Source: Lientehia sp934351765
GTDB lineage: Bacteria; Bacillota; Clostridia; Lachnospirales; Lachnospiraceae
Length of the DNA stretch: 64,000 nt
Direction: 5' to 3'
NCBI RefSeq assembly: GCF_052118925.1
Contig: NZ_JBQKGG010000014.1
Span: 1 to 64,000, forward strand
The notes under the pieces are model-generated. The model was not told the origin of the DNA. It saw only the letters and a program-made list of their open reading frames with translations, and searched no databases. Both the position numbers and the translations under genes were made by a program. The stretch's first letter is position 1. Each line of letters starts with the position of its first letter. Positions 58,449 through 64,000 of the stretch are shown here, in pieces.

Positions 58449-59738
58449 TTATATAACCTCCAGCTTCAGGCGCTTGACATCCTCTTCATCCTCTGCCTGC
58501 TCAATATCCGCACCGAGACCACGCAGCTTCTCATCGAACCGTTCATAGCCTCTCAGAATATACTTTGTCTCATCGACCACCGTATGGCCCTCAGCCGCCA
58601 GTCCGGCAAGAACAAGAGCTGCGCCTGCCCGGAGATCCGGGGCGCTTACATCGGCTCCCATCAGCCGTTCCACGCCATTGATCACTGCCACATTGCTTTC
58701 CACCTTGATGTTGGCGCCCATGCGTGCCAGCTCATCAACATACTTGAACCGGTTCTCGAAAATACTCTCCGTCACCATGCTGGTTCCCGCCGCCAGAGCA
58801 AGCGCCACTGAGATCTGAGGCTGCATATCTGTCGGGAAACCGGGATAAGGAAGGGTCTTCACATTGGTATATTTCAGACGGGACTTACAGACCACACGCA
58901 CCGCATCATCAAATTCTACTACTTCACAGCCCATTTCCAGAAGCTTTGCGGAAATGGCCTCCAGATGCTTCGGGATCACGTTCTTTACAGTCACATCGCC
59001 CTTTGTCACCGCTGCCGCAAACATAAATGTTCCCGCCTCGATCTGGTCGGGAATGATCGAATAAACCGTTCCATGAAGCTTCGGCACGCCTTTGATCCGG
59101 ATCACATCCGTTCCTGCACCCTTGATATTGGCACCCATGCTGTTAAGCATATTGGCCACATCAACCACATGAGGCTCCTTCGCCGCATTCTCCAGGATCG
59201 TATTCCCCTCGGCAAGGGACGCTGCCAGCATAATATTGATGGTCGCACCGACCGAAACCACGTCAAGATAAATATGGCCGCCGCGAAGATGATCCGAATC
59301 CACAACTACCATGCCATGGTCGATCTCCGTTCTTGCACCAAGACCACGGAAGCCCTTCAGGTGCTGGTCAATCGGACGGCTTCCGATGTTACAGCCGCCG
59401 GGCAGAGAGACCTCCGCCTTTTTATATTTTCCGAGAAGCGCTCCCAACAGATAATAGGACGCGCGGATCCGCTTCATGTATTCATCATTGACCCGGATTG
59501 TCCGGATTCCGGCTCCGTTAATCGAAACCGTATGGGCATCGATCCGTTTTACGGACGCACCAATCCCGGCGATTGCCTCCAGAAGCATATTGATATCCCG
59601 TACATCCGGAAGATTATCGATCATCACTTCCTCGTCCGCCATGATCGCCGCAGCGAGGATTCCCAGAGCCGCATTTTTTGCGCCGCCAATTACGACATCG
59701 CCCACCAGCGGACTGCCGCCCTTAATCACATATTGCAT
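58449..59738 (-). CDS. murA: UDP-N-acetylglucosamine 1-carboxyvinyltransferase
   Basis: 429 residues; it transfers enolpyruvate from PEP to UDP-GlcNAc, the committed step of peptidoglycan synthesis. KNAALGILAAAIMADE lies at about 21-36. The catalytic loop LPGGCNIGSRPIDQHLKGF (about 112-130) holds the Cys, the usual fosfomycin target. The C-terminal AGAALVLAGLAAEGHTVVDETKYILRGYERFDEKLRGLGADI is standard. Firmicutes often have two MurA copies; only one is in this window. Confidence 0.96.
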   Translation of the reverse strand: MQYVIKGGSPLVGDVVIGGAKNAALGILAAAIMADEEVMIDNLPDVRDINMLLEAIAGIGASVKRIDAHTVSINGAGIRTIRVNDEYMKRIRASYYLLGALLGKYKKAEVSLPGGCNIGSRPIDQHLKGFRGLGARTEIDHGMVVVDSDHLRGGHIYLDVVSVGATINIMLAASLAEGNTILENAAKEPHVVDVANMLNSMGANIKGAGTDVIRIKGVPKLHGTVYSIIPDQIEAGTFMFAAAVTKGDVTVKNVIPKHLEAISAKLLEMGCEVVEFDDAVRVVCKSRLKYTNVKTLPYPGFPTDMQPQISVALALAAGTSMVTESIFENRFKYVDELARMGANIKVESNVAVINGVERLMGADVSAPDLRAGAALVLAGLAAEGHTVVDETKYILRGYERFDEKLRGLGADIEQAEDEEDVKRLKLEVI

Positions 59739-59954
59739 GATGACACCTCATCTAAATCTATTCTCAACTATTTTTCGTTTCAAAATCCGTATATCAATAC
59801 CAGGCGCAGCCGGTATTCCACTCACTGAACCTAGTATTATTACTTTATTATAACAATATGTTACACTTTTGTAAACCCAGTTCTGACGGCAATCCGGAAA
59901 ACAGGCAGCACACCTGGCCCGCCTGCTTTCCGGATTATGGGCTCTCCGCTATTT

Positions 59955-62501
59955 TTACTCCAGTCCTGCCACGCTTACAAAAGGATATCCGACCGCTCCG
60001 TACAGTACATCGGCATCATCCTGCGCGATGAGATGGGTGCTTTCCTCCATAGGATCGTAAAGGATCAGATTTTTATACACATCGTAGCCCAGGATCAGCT
60101 CCGCCTTATTGCCATTGAGGGCCAGTACCGGACAGCCGCGGTTCACATAATACAGAACCTGATTCATAATGCAGCCCTTCAGATCCACGGCTCTTCCGTC
60201 AAAGGCTTCATCCAGAATCTCGTAAGCGCTCTTTCCCTCTGCCAGTCCGGCGGCGGCCTCCGTAGTTTTTCCGCCCTGAAGCAGGATCATCTTCAGGCAG
60301 GCGGAAAGGCTCTCCGCTTCATCATCCGCCGACAACAGCCGCACCGGCTCGATGGAATACTGCATGGCGCGGTTTGCTCTTGTCCAGATATAATCACCCT
60401 TATCATCAACAACGACACCCATCTGATCATAAACCAGACGGATTGCCTCGCCGGCGGAATTGCAGATCCCCTGTAACCGCCCGCAGCCATAGGCATAATA
60501 AGCCTTCTCTGCTTTTCCGTACTCGGCGGTGGACACCAGCGTAAGCTTCCGGCTTTCGTTTCCGGCTACCTCCTTTGGTGTCGTGATGGAAAGAGTCTTC
60601 TGCTTATTATCCGCCACAGAAAGATTCAGCGCATAGGTTATTTTCTTTAAGGACGATTCCTCCTGAACCAGCACCGACTGCTCCTGATCCGAAGGCTGGT
60701 TCTGGATCAGTGCATCATCGGCAGCAGCAGCCCAGGAACCAGTCTCACTCTTTGTCTCCCGGCTGATCTGGATCTTTCCGCTTCCGATGGTTACTCCGGT
60801 GATATAATATCCGTCCCGTGCATAGGTCGTCTGTACATTCTGGTTCCGGTCAATGATCTCCAGGCTGTACATGGGATAATTGACCACCAGATTGCCGCTG
60901 GTGATATCCGACTCCCTTGCCTTTCCGTAAACAAAATCGCCGTCAATGAAGCCCAGGGCACGGATCGTCTCACCTTCTGCCGCATGAAGGGTAAATCTGG
61001 TGCCATCATCCATATAGAATACCTGGATCGTCTTTCCGCCGCAGGCGTCCTCTTCCTCCTGCCATGCCGCCGCACTGGAATCCTCGCTGACCACAAAGTT
61101 TCCGTTTTTCAGCCCGCTGACCACTTCCACATATTCCTCTCCGGAAAAGTCAATGGCATAAATGCTGTTTCCGAACATCAGATAAAACAGATCATTGTTT
61201 CCCACATAGGACAAGGTTCCGATCTCCTCTTTCATGACCTGATACGGCTTGTCGGAGGGCACGAAAAACACCTCGCTGATGGCATTATCCTGACGTCTGT
61301 ACCTGTAAAACGCCAGACCGCACTCCCCCTCATGACTGCCGCGGTTCATATAGCCGTAAACGGAAAATGCCATATTTCCGTCCTGATCCACCTGAATGAT
61401 CTGGAACCTGTGCTGGTCATAAAAAGTCCGGATTCCGTCGTCATTTTTCTCCTTGAAGGAGAACAGGCGGGACGCTTCATTTTCCTTTTTATTATAGCTC
61501 CACAGCTCACCGTCGGCCACAAACGCCGTATAATCCCCGGCACTTAAATATTCCACCGGAAGATGCTCCGGGCTCAATATCCCAAGCTCGATCTTTCCGT
61601 CCTGCACGGTAATATCCGATGCCTCAAAGGTCTGATCCATGGTCCTCTCATAGGCAATGAGCCAGAGCTTTCCGTCTACATAGCGGACGCTTAAAAACTC
61701 CTGAACCCGATAGGTCTCCACAGAACCGGTGTCTCCCTCCGCCGTCACCTGGTAGGACAGGCGGATCGATCCGGTCATCTCGTTCATTTCCTCAATGTCC
61801 ACACGGACTTCCCCGGAACGCTGGGGTTTTAAATTTCCCCAGGTCACATGAGTATAGCTGGACCTGATGTCCGCGTACCCCAGGGAGCTGGTGTCTGCAT
61901 CCCGGCTGCTTTCCAGCTGAGTCGTGACCTCCTCGGAGGTATCCTTGGAAAATAACAGCTCACTGAAATGCTCCGCAAAAGCGATCTCCTCGCCAATGTG
62001 CGTATCACTGTATCCGCGGAGTCTTGTATAATAATAGATATTGTCCCATTTATCGGTCTTTATATCCAGCACCAGCACGTATTCCGAGGTCTGATCGGGC
62101 AGATCTGTTACCGGAAGCGTTCCTTTCATCGTATCGCTGCCGCCGGACAGATTTTCACAGCCTCTGCTTTCTGCCAGCGTGCTTCCGTCCGTATTCCGGA
62201 TTTCATAGGACGCCGATACCACCTTTGCTCCGTAGGTCTTCACAGAAAACGGAAGGGCTCCGTCCGCCGGAAGAGGCGTAATGGTGTCCCGCATGTAGGG
62301 AACATTCATCTGCGCCGTATAACCGTGAAGCGTGTTGACCGCACTGCCCTCGAATTCCATGGTCACCACAGGCAGGCTCGCTCCGTCCATGACGGTGTAT
62401 GCTATCTCCTGCTTCTTTTTCCTTGTAAAAAACAGCACGGCTGCCACCGCCGCCACAAATACCAGAAGAAGGACGATGATCCTCCGGATAATTTTCTTCA
62501 T
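59955..62501 (-). CDS. Large exported protein with degenerate C39-peptidase-like C-terminus
   Basis: 848 residues. One N-terminal membrane anchor (about 5-26) is followed by a long extracellular part rich in Asp, Tyr and Ser that reads like repeated beta-propeller or beta-sandwich modules (about 110-650). The last 120 residues resemble a papain-like C39 fold: a Cys in SLSACLKMILLQGG (about 729-742), then VNRGCPVLALNG and ELILGYDVYKNLILYDPMEE (about 790-830). The His usually found before VGYD is not visible, so it may be an inactive peptidase-like domain. No neighbour explains its role; function unknown. Confidence 0.7.
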   Translation of the reverse strand: MKKIIRRIIVLLLVFVAAVAAVLFFTRKKKQEIAYTVMDGASLPVVTMEFEGSAVNTLHGYTAQMNVPYMRDTITPLPADGALPFSVKTYGAKVVSASYEIRNTDGSTLAESRGCENLSGGSDTMKGTLPVTDLPDQTSEYVLVLDIKTDKWDNIYYYTRLRGYSDTHIGEEIAFAEHFSELLFSKDTSEEVTTQLESSRDADTSSLGYADIRSSYTHVTWGNLKPQRSGEVRVDIEEMNEMTGSIRLSYQVTAEGDTGSVETYRVQEFLSVRYVDGKLWLIAYERTMDQTFEASDITVQDGKIELGILSPEHLPVEYLSAGDYTAFVADGELWSYNKKENEASRLFSFKEKNDDGIRTFYDQHRFQIIQVDQDGNMAFSVYGYMNRGSHEGECGLAFYRYRRQDNAISEVFFVPSDKPYQVMKEEIGTLSYVGNNDLFYLMFGNSIYAIDFSGEEYVEVVSGLKNGNFVVSEDSSAAAWQEEEDACGGKTIQVFYMDDGTRFTLHAAEGETIRALGFIDGDFVYGKARESDITSGNLVVNYPMYSLEIIDRNQNVQTTYARDGYYITGVTIGSGKIQISRETKSETGSWAAAADDALIQNQPSDQEQSVLVQEESSLKKITYALNLSVADNKQKTLSITTPKEVAGNESRKLTLVSTAEYGKAEKAYYAYGCGRLQGICNSAGEAIRLVYDQMGVVVDDKGDYIWTRANRAMQYSIEPVRLLSADDEAESLSACLKMILLQGGKTTEAAAGLAEGKSAYEILDEAFDGRAVDLKGCIMNQVLYYVNRGCPVLALNGNKAELILGYDVYKNLILYDPMEESTHLIAQDDADVLYGAVGYPFVSVAGLE

Positions 62502-62743
62502 GTACTCTGCACTCCCTCTATATTTCCGCCGTTTCCGGCGATTGTCTTTTTAATTTCTCCCGCCGGGCGGGTTTTATGCATCTCGTTTTGCAGTCATCCA
62601 GACTGTATATCATTCCGCTCTGCTTCACAGCTGCCCAGGCTGCGCAGACGCTGAAGCCTGAACAGTTACCATTTTAGAATGAAACGGCAAAAACCACAAC
62701 TTATTTTTTTATGAAGCTGTCCGCTTCCGAAAGACATAACCCA

Positions 62744-63187
62744 TCAGATTCCTTTCCAGTATCGGTTCCGAAGCTCGCGCTTTTTCACACGCCGCCTGCA
62801 GACCTCATGATACAGAAGCACCTCACAGGCCGCCTGGATCCACTGCTTCTCCTCCTCGCCGGTTTCCTCGCTTACTTCCCGGCGGTACACCTCATCGCAG
62901 AGCCTCCGGAGCCCCACCCGGTCCGGGTATTCATCATACAGAATACTTCCGTCATAATCAATGGCATCGCAGATCTCTCCAACGCTTTTTTCGATCTGTT
63001 TCATGCGATCCGGATACATAGTCTCAAAGTATTCCATATCACGTCCCAGCTCCTGCTCACCGGTGCAGCCCATTCCCGTGTCCATGGCACGAAGCCGCCA
63101 GGATGGCCCGGCCATGCCTCCGTAAAACGGGCGGAACGCCCTTCCTCCGTAATAATCCCACATAAACCCGCCGTATTGCTCTGTCAT
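62744..63187 (-). CDS. Hypothetical protein (aromatic/Gly-rich N-terminus)
   Basis: 147 residues. It begins MTEQYGGFMWDYYGGRAFRPF with a Gly-, Tyr- and Trp-rich stretch (about 1-35). An acidic middle (about 45-95) and an Arg/Glu-rich helical C-terminus (about 100-147, WIQAACEVLLYHEVCRRRVKKREL) follow. No membrane helix and no motif I recognise. The start at 63187 has GGAG about 11 bases upstream; the longer frame to 63385 begins in non-protein-like sequence. Divergent from thrH. Confidence 0.6.
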   Translation of the reverse strand: MTEQYGGFMWDYYGGRAFRPFYGGMAGPSWRLRAMDTGMGCTGEQELGRDMEYFETMYPDRMKQIEKSVGEICDAIDYDGSILYDEYPDRVGLRRLCDEVYRREVSEETGEEEKQWIQAACEVLLYHEVCRRRVKKRELRNRYWKGI

Positions 63188-63403
63188 CCGACTTTCACTC
63201 CGCTTCCATAATATAATACAGAATATGCACCGGACAGAATGCTGGTTCCGTCTGTTCGAACTGCCCGAAAAGCTGTTTTTCCACGATTTCTGCTTGTCTC
63301 TCTCTCCGTTTCGTTGTAAAATAACAGGAGATTTTATCTCGGTATTTTGTCGGACGTTATGCTGCTCACCGGATGCGGCAGCCACTTAGAGGAGGGAATA
63401 CTT

Positions 63404-64000
63404 ATGAACATCGTGTGTCTTGATATGGAAGGCGTTTTAGTACCGGAGATCTGGATTGCATTTGCTGAAGCCAGCGGCATCCCGGAGTTAAAAAAAACCA
63501 CCCGTGATGAACCGGATTATGATAAGCTGATGAAATGGCGGATCGGAATCCTGAAAGAACATGGCCTCGGTTTAAAAGAAATCCAGGAAACCATCGAAAA
63601 AATCGATCCCATGGAGGGTGCAAAGGAATTTCTTGACGAGCTTCGTTCCATGACACAGGTAATCATTGTCAGCGATACCTTTACCCAGTTCGCGCAGCCG
63701 CTTATGAAGAAGCTGGGCTGGCCGACACTGTTCTGCAACTCTCTGGAGGTTGCTCCCGACGGAGAAATCACCGGTTTTAAAATGCGGATCGAGCAGTCCA
63801 AGCTGAGCACCGTAAAGGCCCTTCAGTCCATCGGCTTCGACACCATTGCTAGCGGCGACAGCTACAACGATCTTGGTATGATCCAGGCAAGCAAGGCCGG
63901 CTTCTTATTCAAGAGCACCGACAAGATCAAGGCTGATTATCCCAATATCCCTGCATATGAAACGTATGACGAACTGATGGCCGCCATCAAGGCAGCGCTT
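63404..64000 (+). CDS. thrH: ThrH-type phosphoserine phosphatase (runs off the edge)
   Basis: 199 codons are present and the frame is still open at the window end; the family is only slightly longer (about 200-210 residues), so little is missing. HAD motif I is DMEGVLVPEIW (about 6-16), motif II lies in IIVSDTFTQFAQPL (about 87-100) and motif IV is SGDSYNDLGMI (about 149-159). The D-x-E-G variant marks ThrH, a bifunctional phosphoserine phosphatase / homoserine phosphotransferase. It could supply the last step of serine synthesis after SerA and SerC. GGAGGGAA precedes the ATG. Confidence 0.93.
   Translation, partial: MNIVCLDMEGVLVPEIWIAFAEASGIPELKKTTRDEPDYDKLMKWRIGILKEHGLGLKEIQETIEKIDPMEGAKEFLDELRSMTQVIIVSDTFTQFAQPLMKKLGWPTLFCNSLEVAPDGEITGFKMRIEQSKLSTVKALQSIGFDTIASGDSYNDLGMIQASKAGFLFKSTDKIKADYPNIPAYETYDELMAAIKAAL

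Overview
The window looks like chromosomal DNA of a Lachnospiraceae-type Firmicute (Clostridium cluster XIVa). The evidence is strong AGGAGG-type ribosome binding sites, TTGACA/TATAAT promoters, a low-GC-Firmicute primosome pair (DnaD and DnaI), the GlgC/GlgD pair, SpoVG, a LysRS fused to a tRNA-binding domain, QueT under a preQ1 riboswitch and MetK under a SAM-I riboswitch. The assignment comes from gene content and domain architecture only; no database was searched. Most of the window is core housekeeping sequence, and most genes lie on the minus strand.

Layout. 1-1.7 kb is an AT-rich accessory edge: an insertion-sequence-like terminal repeat, a truncated zinc-ribbon gene and two small membrane proteins. 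1.7-1.9 kb is a compact multi-stem structured element. 1.9-4.4 kb is greA-lysS. 4.6-9.7 kb is one long minus-strand unit: nfeD, SPFH protein, argF, membrane protein, birA, small conserved protein, dusB. 9.8-11.3 kb is a secreted SH3/3D cell-wall protein. 11.7-15.1 kb is apt, trkH, trkA, rRNA methyltransferase. 15.3-17.0 kb is recJ, preceded by about 800 bp of unexplained, repeat-rich intergenic DNA. 17.9-21.4 kb is serC-serA-DUF1015. 21.6-26.1 kb is leuB-ilvD-ilvB. 26.5-30.0 kb is on the plus strand: pncB, plsC and a Gfo/Idh oxidoreductase.

30.1-30.8 kb is a BrnT/BrnA toxin-antitoxin module whose toxin gene carries an in-frame stop codon. Then come cca, an IS200/IS605 element (tnpA and tnpB with end hairpins), an ECF sigma factor with a membrane partner, a ZIP metal transporter, spoVG, glgC-glgD, a YhaO/YhaN-like nuclease-ATPase pair, prs and dnaD-dnaI. 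A dense DnaA-box cluster sits in front of dnaD. After it are queT-murC, a shikimate-kinase-like gene, an amidohydrolase, a CBS-type pyrophosphatase, an ABC exporter, a ROK glucokinase, metK, murA, a large exported protein with a degenerate C39-like tail, and at the right edge a ThrH-type phosphoserine phosphatase.

How the genes fit together. SerA, SerC and ThrH could make serine from 3-phosphoglycerate; DUF1015 is co-transcribed with the first two. LeuB, IlvD and IlvB serve branched-chain amino acid synthesis. GlgC/GlgD feed glycogen synthesis and ROK glucokinase supplies glucose-6-phosphate. MurA and MurC serve peptidoglycan. DnaD/DnaI load the replicative helicase.

The items most worth a second look are the DnaA-box cluster that doubles as the murC terminator (47.2-47.4 kb), the two unexplained structured intergenic elements (1.74-1.91 kb and 17.04-17.47 kb), the BrnT nonsense codon, the DUF1015-serine operon link, the 19-bp tandem repeat behind murA, and the TnpB that lacks a zinc ribbon.
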